NCBI GenBank assembly: GCA_034509755.1 | Contig: CM067559.1 | Span: 43,191,032 to 43,255,031, forward strand | DNA length: 64,000 bases | DNA from: Anisodus tanguticus | Taxonomy: Eukaryota; Streptophyta; Magnoliopsida; Solanales; Solanaceae | Direction of reading: 5' to 3' | In this document: positions 10,796 to 23,034 of the stretch, in pieces | Layout: the number at the start of each line of letters is the position of its first letter | Numbering within the stretch: position 1 is the first letter of the stretch | Position numbers and translations under genes: made by a program | Notes under the pieces: model-generated | Told to the model about the DNA's origin: nothing | What the model saw: only the letters and a program-made list of their open reading frames with translations | The model's database searches: none

Positions 10796-11675
10796 TTAAC
10801 ACACCCCCGCAGTCATAGCGGGCGGTCTTCGAACGCTGAGACTGTTCCTATAATCTTCAAAAAGGACCGAGGGAAGACCCTTCGTAAATATTCGGCAATT
10901 TGATACCTGGACGGCAATTTGACCCTTCGTAAAGATTCGTCCCAACACGGTAACTAGACGCAGGAACTGGACCAGTTCCAGAATTGGGCTGGACTGGCCC
11001 AATTGCTGAAACTGACCTAGTGACTGTACTGGGAAACGTAGCCTGTGACGGACCAGTGGGACCAGCGGGCAGTGGGCCCGCCAGAGAATTTTGGGTGTGG
11101 GATATGTCTGAAAAATGGTGAATAATATACGGGGATATACCATCATTCAAAAAATTATACGAACTAGGCACAGGATTACCCACCTTTGCAAAAGGAAATT
11201 GAGATTCATCAAAAATGACATGGCCGCTAATGATGATTTTATTAGAGGATAAATCAAAGCATTTATAACCGTGATGATTAGACGGAAAACCCAAAAACAC
11301 ACATGGAGTAGACCGGGCCTGAAGTTTGTTAATAGTGGTGGACGAGAATAACGGATAACACAAACACCCAAAGACTCGAAGATGTGAAAGTGAAGGAGTT
11401 TTATTAAATAAAATTTGAAGAGGGGAGGAATATGTCAAACCTTTGGAAGGAATTATGTTAAGGAGATATGTAGCCATTTGTAGAGCATGATGCCAAAAAG
11501 ACGAGGGGACAGAAGGATGAATCAATAAAGTTCGGACAATGTTATTTATGGTACGAACTTTACGTTCGGCTTTCCCATTTTGTGAATATGTATGAGGACA
11601 AGAAAAAAGAAAATTGATCCCATTATTAGCACAGAATTCCCGAAACACCCTTGTCATATTCTTTGCCATTATCAT
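10796..11675 (-). pseudogene. Integrase core joined to the RNase H tail, copia B
   Basis: The frame 10857-11675 encodes the second half of integrase: SQNGKAERKVRTINNIVRTL with the catalytic Glu, then LRVFGCLCYP and the GYKCFDLSSNK region. It then reads into a proline-rich linker and ends at 10857. In another frame, 10796-10900 encodes the copia RNase H terminus (IFTKGLPSVLFEDY). No RT motif lies between them. A block around TTTACGAAGGGTC is repeated at the junction (10883-10940), consistent with deletion by misalignment between short repeats. Confidence 0.8.
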
Positions 11676-11849
11676 ATTGAATATCTTTTATTTCCCGTTC
11701 GAATTGGATTCTAATGAATGCTCTAAATTTTAAGATTATGGAAAAAATTTGAGATTTTTTCGCTATCGAAAAAGTTCATAAAACTTAGAATAATCATCCA
11801 AAAAGAGAACATAATACCGATGACCCAAAGAACTAAGAATAGGAGACGT

Positions 11850-13562
11850 TCATAAGTCGCTATGAATAATATCAAATGGCATTAAAGTATGAGAATTTGA
11901 GTCTACAAATGGCAACCTAACAATTTTTCCTAAAGAACAAGAATGGCAATTTGGAGTACTACGCGTACCCTTACATGAAATAAAATTATTTTTATCTAAT
12001 GACGACAAAATAGACGACCCCGGATGACCAAGATGAGCATACCACAAGGAAGGAGAAAGGGCTGCAAATGCTGATGGCAAGGCTTGACTCGATGGACCGG
12101 ACCTGGGTGTGATAGGATAAAGATCTCCCCTACTATCACACCTCATGAGAGGACTCCCCGTCTTGAAATCCTTCACAGAGAAACCAAATGGATCAAATTC
12201 AATAGAAACGGAATTGTCAGTAGTGAATTTACGGACAAACACTAAGTTTTTAATCAATTTGGGGGCATGTAAGGTGTTTTTCAAGATAAGGGGTGGATGA
12301 GGAGGAGACAAAGTTTTATGACCATAACCACGAATTGGAATAGAATTACCATTACCAACAATTATGCCGCGATGGTTGCTCAAATTGGAATAAGACGAGA
12401 GCGTACCTGAATCGGATGTCATGTGGGTAGTGACACCGGTGTCTATATACCAATTTAGGTCCGGAGGATTTAAACCAAGCGTGTGCATTGCGGCTTCGAT
12501 GTCGGTAAACGTGGGTGCCGCTGCGTGATGGGCATGCGGGGGCCTCGGCCCAAGTACCCCGCTTGCTGCCTCGGCCCAGAGGGATAAATAAAAGTGGGCC
12601 ACTGCATGTTGGGCCTGGACTGCTACTGGGTAGCCCACTGCTAGTGAGGCGGAACTGCTGGGCTGCCACTGTTTGGCCCATATTGTGGGGCCCACTACCA
12701 CTGCATAGGGGCCCACTGTGGGGCTCAAAATTGATGCTGCTGCTGACTGCCCCGAGAGGCACCACCACTGTTTCGACTACCACCATTGTTGCCGCCGCGA
12801 TTCTTGCCATTATTTTTCTTATTTCCTCTCTTTTTGCCGTCACCTTTGTTGCGATTTTGGCCCGAGTTGTTGGGACCGGTAGGATGAACTGTGGATTCGG
12901 TCATCATACCCACAGGACTAGTACCGGTAGCCGTCTTTTTAGCCATGCCCGCTTCCTCAAGTGTAAGCATAGAAGGAGCTTGATAAATTGCGGAAGTGGA
13001 TTGCTTTGACGAAGAAGCGTGCCAACACCACTATAGGCCTCGGAGATACCTGAAACCGTTGGGGGGAACAAACGATCATTTGAAACTGGCGTGCCAACGT
13101 TGCGGAGTTGGTCGGCCAATTCCTTTAATCTTTTGCAATAAGCCAAAACATTAGGGAAATCTTCCATATTGACGTGGGAGAAATCTTGCTCAAGTGTAAC
13201 AGCTCTAGAATTTTGATTATCTTGGAATATTTATGTAGTCTATCCCAAGTTGCATGCGCCGTAGCGTCAGGTTCAATGATCGTTTGCAAAAGATTGGTAG
13301 AAATTGTGGAATATATCCACTGAAGGACGGTGGCATCAAGAGTCATCCACAACTTAGTATCATCTTCGCATCTTGGCACCTCCGTATCCTTAGGAGCTAC
13401 GAGGATTATGTGATGGATGACTTGATGCGATCGTGCGTGAATTTTGAACAGTTTGGCCCACGTTGCATATTGGACGTTTTCTATTTCAAGAACAAGAGGA
13501 ATGTTGTTCCTGATGTTAGAAACTGTAAGGGCATGATGAAACGTGTTCCGGGATGTAGACAT
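11850..13562 (-). pseudogene. gag-protease-pre-integrase of copia B
   Basis: Gag starts at 13562 (MSTSRNTFHHALTVSNIRNN) and continues through frameshifted segments (13125-13562, 12904-13167). A Gly/Asn/Arg-rich basic stretch follows (12725-12970). The frame 11850-12728 holds the aspartic protease active site YIDTGVTTHMT and the pre-integrase block with HLGHPG and a C-x2-C pair (CHSCSLGK). Gag forms the particle and the protease cleaves the polyprotein. At least three frameshifts prevent a full-length product. Confidence 0.8.
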
Positions 13563-14035
13563 ATTGATAGAACAATATGTGATTAAGGAATTTTGAAGAA
13601 AAATTTGGGAAGAGGGAAGATCTCGCCAGCACGAAAAACCGAGAGCAAAGGCCTCGGAAATTCAAGGGAGGTCGACGGAAAAATGTGAGAATTTGGGAGA
13701 GGATATTAACACCTAGACTTCTGATACCATGAAAGAAATAATCCCTTGATTATTTTCATTAATTGAAAGACTATATATACAATTTACATATTTCCATAAT
13801 AGGAGAATCCTATTCCTATTCTACTCCTAAAACCTTATTTTACTTGGACACTAACTATACAATTATGGTAAGTGTACAATACTAATTACACCACAACATT
13901 ACCTAAACTATTGCCTAATCACGGTACAAAACCGTGGACCATAATCCGAGACCTAATATGTACAAAACATGTGATATACATAAAGTGTATATCACGTGTA
14001 TATAACCTATATTTAACAGAGTTAAATGAACTAAT

Positions 14036-15622
14036 GTTTTTATTGAGAGACCGGACTAGTGTGTTCGGTCATGGCGGTGGTGAATTCCTATTCTAAGTAA
14101 TAGTTCTATTTTATTTTTTGGCAAATTGTATTATGGTAAATTGTAGTTTTATTAGAACGCGGTTTCCTTTTTAGACTAGAGAAAGGAGGACCTTACTTGT
14201 ATCATTATGAAAGATACAAAGCAAAAAGAATTCTCTCATTATTCTTGTCTCTCTAAAATTTCATCCCTGTCTCCTCCTGAGTTCCTTCCTTGGTAACCAC
14301 GGCGTTAGCCCGGTAGTTACCTCTTCCACGACTGGATCCCCATCCACCCCTCTGTTGTTGTTGCTGTCCTCGTCCTCTTCCTCCGGGGTTTTTGTCTCTT
14401 TTTTTATTTCCAGGCCACCATTTCGAATGACCAATGAGTCAAAAACATCATTCCACAACGTGTCCGGATCTCTTGCAATATGTGCAGAATGCACCATTGT
14501 CTTCCCTTCACCTTGGTCACGTTGAGGGTTTCTCCCTTGTACAACAAAATTCATGGTTTCACTCTGGTCTTCCATTCCTCTCACATGCTCTTCTTGCACC
14601 ATCTTCGAATATACCTTGTTTAATGATTGCAACGATTTCTGGGCCAGTATATTCGACCTCACCATTTTATACATTTCCTCATCCGGTCCCATGAGGAAAA
14701 TATGTACTTTTTCTTCATCTCTTTTGGTTTCTAGGGCCGTATCCAGATTGCACTTGCATTTTCCGCACTTGTAAGTTGTAATCTGTTCGTAATTTGTCAA
14801 TTCCTCCCACAACTTAGTGAGTTTTCCATAGTAATCTACTATGGTCCTTCCATTCTTCTTGTACTCCCACAGTTCCGCCTTTAGTTGTTGCATTCGAGGC
14901 CCGTTGATAACGGTGAACCATTCTCGGATGCTCATCCATAATTCTTCTACTTCCTATTTATGTGAAATCGTTGAGCGAAGCGTTGATTCTATGGTGTTGC
15001 GAATCTACGACACCAACAGTGAGTTTATAGTCTACCAATCTTCCAAGTCTAGTGACTCTTCATCCGGCTTTTTGATCGTCCTATCAATAAAGCTGAATTT
15101 TTTCCTTGCTCTTAGGGCCATCCTCATGGATCTAGCTCATTCTTCATAATTCTCACCCTTGAATTGGACGTGTGTCACCACAATTCCAGGGTTATCATTC
15201 GACGTAATGTCATAAGGAGAAATTATTTTTTTGGGTTTTGTTTTCTTCACCAACGATATTTTTTGCTTTTATCATTGGTTTCTCCATCACCTGCCATTAT
15301 TTTTGAGTTTTTGTGTTCTTTATAATGAGGCTCTGATACCATGTTAAAATGAGATAGGGACGATGATTTAGAGAGACAAATAATGGGTTTCTTCTTTGTA
15401 TTAATCATAATGACCTCCTTATATACAAGTAAGGTCCTCTCTTTCCTAGTGTAATAAAAAAAATCCTATTCTAATAAAACTACAATTTACTATAATTACA
15501 ATTTACCAAAAAAATAAAATAGAACTATTAGACTTAGAATAGGATTCCACCATCGCATGACCGGACAAACTGGTCCAGTCACATCCGAACACACTGGTCC
15601 GATCTCTCAATGGTTTTGCTTC
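14036..15622. repeat. Inverted LTR copies enclosing a gag fragment (potential hairpin)
   Basis: The left arm 14036-14274 and right arm 15341-15622 are inverted copies of one LTR-like sequence. Both share, in opposite orientation, GTAAATTGTAGTTTTATTAG, GAGGACCTTACTTGTAT, CTATTCTAAG and a GTGTTCGGTCATG-like block. Beside the right arm is a minus-strand primer site TGGTATCAGAGCC (15329-15341), so that arm is a genuine 5' LTR of a minus-strand element. The left arm is in the wrong orientation for the partner LTR and lacks its last bases. Transcription through the unit could yield a stem of over 200 bp with a loop of about 1 kb. Confidence 0.8.
14261..15320 (-). pseudogene. Copia-type gag fragment between inverted LTRs
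   Basis: The minus-strand frame 14261-14935 (224 codons) is copia Gag: QQLKAELWEYKKNGRTIVDY, KLTKLWEELTNYE, a C-x2-C pair (CGKCKC) and the FLMGPDEEMYKMVRSNIL block. Upstream gag sequence continues to about 15320 but is broken by stops. The open frame ends at 14261, within the left LTR arm. No pol sequence remains. The gag is unlike those of copia A-E, so a sixth family is represented. Confidence 0.7.
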
Positions 15623-15640
15623 CTTCCAGCAAGAAATATC

Positions 15641-15749
15641 GAAAATAACTTCTCTATCTTCATGATAGGAGTAAGATTTGCATACACTCTACTCTTCTCA
15701 GACCCCACTTGTGGGATTACACTAACTATGTTATTGTTGTTGTTGCTGC
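15641..15749 (+). mobile_element. SINE, TTG-tailed, second copy
   Basis: Plus-strand element ending in TTATTGTTGTTGTTG. The body matches, in opposite orientation, the SINE at 356-480 (CATACACTCTACTCTTCTCAG; CCCCACTTGTGGGATTACAC). An imperfect target duplication (gcttccttc..aagaaatat) lies at 15618-15640 and 15750-15768. Confidence 0.75.
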
Positions 15750-15769
15750 TGCTTCCTTCAAGAAATATA

Positions 15770-16660
15770 TCAAAGAGTTAGTTTTGAGCTAGTAGATAAT
15801 CAAAGTTAATCAGAAGTTTGGTTTAAAATTCATGAACAAATAGCTTTTTATGATTACATTGCTAATAATTCGATAAAAGTAGGATTATTCAGATATAGAG
15901 GGCTCAATCGACAACGAAATTGGAATAACTACTTGGATGGTTAAGACACCCTACCTTATCTTTAGAGATAAAAAGGGTGTGAAGTTTCTGTATGTAGTAT
16001 GCCAAACACACCAACTGCTTATTATCAGTTTTAATACTTGTACTATCCAAATACGTAACTGTTTATTTATAAAATTAATCTCAACACCTAAAACACTTTT
16101 CAAAGCTTATTAGCTAACAATCACTAACCCAAACAGCTCTAAAAAGGAGAAAAAATAAATGAAACAACAACAGTTATTAGTAAATTCTTATTTTGATCGG
16201 TATGATATATAATTAAGCTCATTGAACCATCAATTAACAAAAATATGTGTTGTTGTTCTCTTATGTAGGAAATATGTTATATTTAGATTACATTTAGAAC
16301 TACATTACCTTCAAATATTGAGTAATAATATATACTTAACATTATATATAATCAATTGAATAGTGTAATGATTGATAATTCAGTAAATTTGGAAAGAGTT
16401 GCAGCAAAAGGATGAAAAGTGTGTCACTTCAATTAATTGAAGGTTTAGTGTGCTTAATCAGATATCACAAGGATCAAAATCAAAATAACTGATAATTGAG
16501 TGACCAAAATTGTTATTATAAAATAAATAGTAAAACAACAAATTTCTTGTACATTTCCATCTTAAATAACCTCCATAATACGATTTTTGATCACATATAG
16601 AACCCCTAAAGGGGACATTAGCTCCTATAATTAATTGAAATGCTTTAATATTAAGCATAA
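15770..16660. other. Intergenic DNA left of the pararetroviral relic
   Basis: AT-rich, no gene recognised and no clear repeat ends. The capsid-side viral sequence begins abruptly at about 16660. Confidence 0.4.
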
Positions 16661-16662
16661 AA

Positions 16663-17178
16663 TTGCATGGTTATGATTACATGCATGTAATTGAAGTTAA
16701 ATGTATTTGTTACAGGATATATTTTAAACCATTATATACAATGAATCCTATGTGTAAAATTATGGATTTTAAAAATGAAACTATTTTAATAGAAACTAAT
16801 TTTGGTAAATCCAATATTATAACTAAAAGACCTATCAAATGGGATGAAATTGATTTTCCCAAGGAATGGGTCATAGAGGGAGCTGCTCCTCCCAAAAATG
16901 ATTTTAATTATGATATTATTGAGATTGAGAAGACCTTAGACGGGACTATTAAGTTAAGATTTTCTGATCCAAGTTATAGGTTAGAAAAAAATGATGCTGA
17001 TAGTTTAAGATCCAGATCTACTAGATCGGATATTTCAAATCGTTCTTATATTTCACCAGTTGAATATGTGGTAAGATCTCCATCAAGAGCATCCACTTCT
17101 CAAATTAGAGAACATACTGATAATAGAATTGATAAGGACAATATAGTTCGTGGTATCAGGAAGAAGACCCAGAAATAA
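16663..17178 (+). pseudogene. Caulimovirid movement-protein C-terminal part (relic)
   Basis: An open frame of 171 codons whose central part, with the IKWDEIDFPKEW motif followed by EGAAPP, is the conserved C-terminal end of caulimovirid 30K-type movement proteins. A Ser/Arg-rich linker follows. The N-terminal half of the domain is absent, so the fragment is 5'-truncated. Movement proteins open plasmodesmata for cell-to-cell passage; this remnant cannot. The family call rests on one motif block plus the adjoining capsid sequence. Confidence 0.65.
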
Positions 17179-17219
17179 CTGAGTCAGACATGAATTTTCC
17201 TGTGCCATGGTGAATACAC

Positions 17220-19233
17220 CACAAAAAATTGATTTTAGTTGGGGATCACCCTAAAAAAAATGATAAGTGAAGATTTCTTTAAACCCAGGTGGGAGCCTTT
17301 TAAAAATTAGTTTTTTGCTTCTTTTAATAATCAAGAAAGAACTTCTTTACAAGAAGAATTTTATATAGATCTTATTAAAGCCAACAAGATTATATATTTT
17401 GTACCATGGTTTATGACAAAATATGTGGGAGATTATATCTCTGTTTTGGAAAAAGATTATAAATTAGCAAATGGGGATATTATTCATACTTCTTTACCTC
17501 CTCAACAACCCTTTGTTATTGAGAAATATAATATTATTATACACTTTGCAGCTTTATCAAAATTATTTGAACATGATACTTTACAGATTACTGCTAAGCA
17601 TATTAATATAATGATAAAACAACAGAACTATGCCAATGTTTATATGAACATATTGGGTGAACAAATTGTTCAGTTACATGATAGAGTAGAGAAATTGATT
17701 TATCAAATTGAAAAAATACATCATATTGATCATAGATAGGAATCAGGTGTTGCCATTCCTAGTGTGCAGCCTCCTCCTGAAATAAAAGATTTAAAGTCAG
17801 AGCATTTTTTGAATTAGAAAAATTATTAGATGATAAGTTTAAAGGGTTAAAGATTAGTCCTTTGATAAAAGAAGGTAAGCAAGACTAAGACTGGGATCTT
17901 TCTAGTGATGATTATAGACAAAAGATGTCACATGAGGTTAATAACCTAGAAAAATATGCTAGAAAACATGTTCAAATGATGTACTACTATCCCCGTCCTA
18001 CTCCCCAGGATGTGTTATTTGAAGAACAGGAGATAGTCGACAATAATAGTTATAGTGGGAAACATATTTACGAATGGAATATAGATGGTTATACGGAGAG
18101 ACAAATTTATACGGTTGTTCATTGAATGATGATGTATAGTATTACCTATAAAGACAATAGTAATACAGAAAAGACTATTTCATAGATGATTATTTCTGGA
18201 TTCACATGCCAACTTAAAGGTTGGTGGGATAATTACTTGACTCCTGACCAACGGGTAAAAAATGTGAGTGCTGAAAAGGTTAATACTACAACAAGTCAGA
18301 AAGAACCCAATGAAGTGTATTCACTATCTCTCAACATTACAGAATATTTTACTGGAAGATGGTCTGATGATAGTGAAAACATTAAGACCTTGCTCCAGAA
18401 TCTTTGATGTAAGACCCTGACCTCATTTAGATGGTATAAGAATGTATTCCTTAGTAGGGTTATGAAATTACCTGAGTGTAATAACGTGTATTGGAAGTCT
18501 AAGTTTATAGATGGACTGCCTAACCTCTTTGCTGAAAGAGTCAGAAAAACTCTAAGAAAAGGAGGAGTAAGTATAAATTATGAAGAGTATACTTATGGGA
18601 AGCTAATAGGAACTTGCATTCAAGAAGGTCTATCCTTGTGTAATGAGATCAAGTTAAATCAACAGATCAAAAGACAGAATCTCACTGAGAAATAATAGTT
18701 AGGTGAATTCCGTGGACAATTTGGAATGGATATACCCACACCCAAAGCAAAACAGTCGCATAGACGTAAAGCAAAGAACCAGGAAAACTTCCAAGAATGG
18801 AAAGCAAAATGTCTGACGAAGAAAACGAGAAGAAAGAAGGAGTTTAAAACTCGCAAGCATTTTATAAAGTCCAAAAATCCAAAAACATGTTGGAAGTGTG
18901 GCAGAATAGGCCACTATTATAAGGATTGTAAGGTTAAGGAAAATATTAAAGCCCTTAACATTGACCAGGATATGAAAGACACATTATCCAAATTATTATT
19001 ACATTCAGAGCTAGAAGATTCAGGTTTCAAAATTGATACTACACAGGATTCGTTTGATAAGGATATTAGAGTCCTGAATAATGAAGATTACATCATTTAG
19101 ATACAGAAGAAGAATGTATGTCGTGTCAATTAGGACAACCTTGTTCCAGTAATACCAACAAGGAAGAAGATGAGTTTTTAACATATTCACTTTTTTACTG
19201 TTTTTAACAGTGTTCTTGTTTCTGATGATATTC
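17220..19233 (+). pseudogene. Caulimovirid capsid region with CCHC knuckle (relic)
   Basis: Broken into frames at 17413-17739, 17925-18125, 18186-18407, 18462-18695 and 18726-19100 by stops and frameshifts. Recognisable features are a GWWDNYL block at about 18222-18245, typical of caulimovirid capsid proteins, a Lys/Arg-rich region (18740-18860), and a CCHC zinc knuckle at about 18888-18932 (CWKCGRIGHYYKDC). A Cys-containing acidic tail follows to about 19190. Similarity stops near 19200-19240, where the sequence changes strand. Confidence 0.75.
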
Positions 19234-19286
19234 ATCATTTATAATAGAGTGTGTTGAACCAGTTACCTATTACTACTTGGACACCG

Positions 19287-19300
19287 TGGCTCTGATACCA
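19287..19300 (-). promoter_or_regulatory. Pararetroviral tRNA-Met primer-binding site
   Basis: On the minus strand this reads TGGTATCAGAGCCA, complementary to the 3' end of plant initiator tRNA-Met, the minus-strand DNA primer of Caulimoviridae. It lies downstream (minus sense) of the viral promoter region. This marks the conventional zero of the viral map and confirms the orientation of this half. Confidence 0.85.
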
Positions 19301-20035
19301 AAAATTCGGCGGAATGGATCACCTAGAGGGTACTATTCAATGAAAATTTTACGGGTCGATAGGCCCTGGCGTAGAAACTGTCTTAACTTAAAACATATCC
19401 AAAAATGTCATAACGCCACCTCGGCTCAGCTGGCTAAAACAAGACCATCAGCCTGAGCTTCAGATATTCTGCCTGGGCTATCCTCTTCCCAGCCTTAGTA
19501 CATTCTCACATGAATCATCAGCTTTATTAAAGCATTAGTACTATGATTCCAAGTAGTCTAGTGCAACATAGCTCAACACAGGAGATTTAGCCGATCATCG
19601 GCTAATCCAGTAATAAATATATAATTATAATTAAAGAAAATAAAATTTCCAAGGCCTTTAGGTTGTGCTCAGTAAGAGAGATAGATAGCAAACTTCAAAT
19701 TCTTATTTAGAGAGAGTTTTTTACAAAAGAAAGAGAGGTTGGCGAAGGCCTGCCTCTTAACTAAAACTAAGGATCCTTATATAATGAATCATTTAGAATA
19801 CAAACAAATCAAGAGGCCAAATCGTGGCCGACAAGACATAAAGTAAAAAAGAGAAAAAGCTAAAAAAAAAGGCCCTACACCTTTGGCCGACAAAGAAAAT
19901 TCACAAAAGGCCAAAACATATAAGGCCAAAATACAGTACTTCAAATTTTAATAATTTCTTCTTTATAAAAGCAGATTCCATATGTCCGGTCCTCTTTTAT
20001 GATGGGTCTACTGCTGTATTTTCTTATTATTCTTT
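19301..20035 (-). promoter_or_regulatory. Pararetroviral intergenic region: promoter and leader
   Basis: Non-coding DNA between the end of the polyprotein and the primer site. A good TATA box (TATATAAGG) reads on the minus strand at 19775-19783, so a transcript would start near 19745-19750 and run through the leader toward the primer site. The leader contains a near-perfect palindrome, ttagccgat-c-atcggctaa, at 19587-19605, and other pairing stretches. Caulimovirid leaders are highly structured. Whether the promoter is active is not known. Confidence 0.65.
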
Positions 20036-21490
20036 TCATTTTCCCTTATATTTTTCTGTAGTGGAGGATTCCTCTAATTTGTCTTGAAACGTCTTGAGAT
20101 ATCCCTCAATATCGAAGTTTGTATCATAAGGGTCTTGAGAATCTTGGATATGATCTTCTTCTTCATCAGTATGAACGAATGTCATAGAGGTGTCTGAAGA
20201 AAATTCTTCATCTAGATTTTTCATTAAATCTTTGTTCACTTCTGCCATATATGAGGCTATAATATCAGCTTTGAAAACTACTCATTTTTTAATCTGGAGT
20301 TTCCTAGCAATATGCTGGAATGAACTATTAACTTCAGCCTATGGTTGATTCTATTTTAATTCAGTATAACTTGAAATGGTAGCTGTTATCTGATCTATAA
20401 GTTCTTTTCCATTAATAACATCATCTTTGTTCCTCTGTATTAACTTCTTCCAAAACCTTGTACAGAAGGTCCTTTGAAGACAAGGAATTTGTTGGGGGTT
20501 ATAACCCACTTCTACAGACCATCTCATAATCTATGGAATAGAAAACTCAACAAAGAAGTGCTTATTAGCGATTCCTTTGATGATTGTATTATGATTCTCA
20601 CACTTTATAATTTCAGGGGAAACATCAATCCATTTAGTGTATGAGGCAAAATATCAATAGATGGCCCACAGTTTACCCACCAATGTCAAAACCAATTTGG
20701 AATGTTCTTCTTATAAACATTTGAACATATCTTTATGAACCACAAATATTTTTTATTAGGATTTTCATATAAGAAAGTTTTATGAAAACTATCAATTTAA
20801 TCCCAATAATTGAACTTTACATGAACTTTTTGCTCAGGATGGAAATATTCCCGTTCTTTCGTTGTGCTAAATCCCCAATCTTCTGGGTTAAATATCTTCT
20901 TTATGATAATCTTAGAAAAGTTATAAACATTTCTGGTGTGCATTAGAAAATAATGTTGAATTTTAGCTGATCTTGTGGATGAGAGAATAGTCTCATAGTG
21001 CATTCTTGATTTATAAGTCAAGATGGGATATGACCCTGTTTCCAAGTATCTTTCCATGAGTTTCCAGGGCTCATCTTTCCACTGGAGATCTTTATAATCA
21101 AGAAGAAGTATAACTTCTTTGTTTTCATGTTTTTCATAATCATCATTATCATCCTGCTCAGTATTAGCAACCTATGAATATGAGGGTTGTGGATTATTAT
21201 CCTTTTCTTTGGATTTTATAAAATCCATGAATTGTTGATATAAAGGACTTTCCGTATCAATATTTGAAGTTCCTGCAACCTCTGCTATAAGCTTTTTGTT
21301 ACCCATTTGGGCAAGGATATTACCTATTCCCGTTCCTCGACCTCTTCCACCATGACCTCTATAATTGGGGTCGCCGCCTCGCCAAGTAGGCCTCATCATT
21401 CTGCAAATATGTATAACAAACCATTGAGTTATGAACTCAAATATTCTCTAGTCAAGAAATCGGGTAGACTATTATCTGTCCCTTTTTTAT
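20036..21490 (-). pseudogene. C-terminal region of the pararetroviral polyprotein (relic)
   Basis: Minus-strand fragments downstream of RNase H: a Gly/Arg-rich stretch (RGHGGRGRGTGIGN, near 21330-21355), a segment at 20797-21057 with NVYNFSKIIIKKIF and EDWGFSTTKERE, an eroded Trp-rich part near 20640-20720, and an acidic terminal frame at 20036-20248. This combination occurs after RNase H in petuvirus/florendovirus-type polyproteins, from family knowledge; its function is unclear. Many stops. Confidence 0.55.
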
Positions 21491-21527
21491 AATGTATCTC
21501 AAAATCAAATGACGCTAATAAAGATTT

Positions 21528-23009
21528 TCATCTTGCAAACATTTGTTTAGAAACACCATGTTTGCAATCTTTATTAAACATAAAGTTTAGCAGTTGACGA
21601 TCCGTATTTATAATAAATTTTTGGTTGTATAAATCTCTTTGAACCTTTAAAATACTTTTTACAATTGCTAAGATTTCTTTAGCAATTGTGGAATAATTTT
21701 TCTGACTAGGATTCCATTTGCCAGAATAGAATTGTATCAAATACTCATGTTTATCAACTGGAGAGTATTGCTTCAGTATGCCCCCATAACCCATATCTGA
21801 GGCATTTGTCTCTATAATCATTGGCCAAGTAGGATTGGCTAAGGTAAGACAAGGAAGGTTATGAACCTTAACCTTAATTCTTTTGACAACTTGAGTGTGA
21901 TCATCTGTCCAAGGTGTAGGAACCTTCTTTAGCCGTTCATATAAGATGGTTGTATCCTTTGCCAAATCATTTATAAAAGGACTAATATAATTCAGACTAC
22001 CCAAAAATCTCTAAAGTTGGGTTTTATCAGTTATAATATCTGGAAATTTTGATGCAAATTCAATGCTTCTATTAATAGGAATGATTTTTTCTTTTTCAAT
22101 ATTATGACCCAAAAATCTTACTTTAATTTGAAAAAGGGTCATTTTTGGTTTGGATATTACTAAGTCATTCTGTATAATAACCTTCTTGAATAGATCAAGA
22201 TGTTAAAAATGAATTTCTATATCATTTGAAAATACTAAAATATCATCAATATAGACAATTATAAAATTACTATAAGGCATAAAAATATCATTCATAATAT
22301 TTTGAAATTCTGAAGGAGCATTCTTTAATCCAAATGGCATGGCATTCCATTCGAATTGCCCCATTGGCACGTTGAAAGCAGTCTTATATTTATCTTCTTC
22401 TACTATCTGGATCTACCAATAACCAGATTTTAAATCAAATTTAGAAAATATAATTGCGCTATTAAGTCTATCAAGCAAATCCTTTTTATTAGGAATAGGA
22501 TACCTGATCCATTTCAAACTTTTATTAAGTGGTCTATAATTAATAACTAGTCGAGGAACTCCTCTTTCCTGCTCGACATGCTTATTAACATAAAAGGTCG
22601 TACACGACCATGGAGATTTTGATGGTTTTATCAAACCTTTCTGTAACAGAGAAGCAATCTCCTTTGTAGTGATATTACCCTCTTTAAAATCCTCCTCATA
22701 CGGGAGAGAAACAATATATTTTTTCCTATACCAAAAAGCATTAGGATGGTCACTACAAATTTGGAGTGAAAGTTGATTTTGTATAAAATCAAATTTTTGA
22801 CGCAACTTTGGGTTTTTTAAAAGTTCATCAATATTAATACTATAAATCTCTTGTTTTAGAAAACTGATTTGTTGATGCTTATTCATCAACCTGTCTTTTA
22901 TCTCATTAAGAACTCTTGACCACAGTTCTGTTATAAAAGGAAATTTAATAGGCTTTTTATTAAAAGTACCTATTATACCCTTGTTATCAATTTGTGTAAT
23001 AGGAAACAA
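21528..23009 (-). pseudogene. Caulimovirid reverse transcriptase-RNase H (relic)
   Basis: The minus-strand frame 22413-23009 contains the start of RT (RLVINYRPLN, FSKFDLKSGYW) and ends at a premature stop. In the same sense, 22020-22412 continues RT with AMPFGLKNAPSEF and the catalytic YIDD at 22242-22253. The frame 21528-22004 holds the connection (FLGSLNYI) and RNase H (ETNASDMGYGG, YSGKWNPSQKNYST). At least three stops interrupt it. The domain order and sequence style are caulimovirid rather than Ty3, given the neighbouring capsid motif and the lack of integrase. Confidence 0.85.
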
Positions 23010-23034
23010 TTTTTGAATAAAAGGTGTTCCTAAT

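Larger units (their letters stand above)
10521..14018 (-). mobile_element. Ty1/copia LTR retrotransposon B, lacking reverse transcriptase
   Basis: A 3.5-kb element with LTRs at about 10521-10801 and 13730-14018, roughly 90% alike. The primer site beside the right LTR reads TGGTATCAGAAG on the minus strand (13718-13729). The polypurine tract beside the left LTR is a minus-strand GCGGGGGTG (about 10802-10810). Order on the minus strand is gag, protease, pre-integrase/integrase, then directly the last 30 or so codons of RNase H. The whole RT and most of RNase H are deleted. Its gag resembles that of copia C, so the two are probably the same lineage. No clear target duplication was found. Confidence 0.9.

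Noticed and set aside
12515..13009. Plus-strand frame of 164 codons
   Set aside because: Antisense shadow of the copia B gag/nucleocapsid region.
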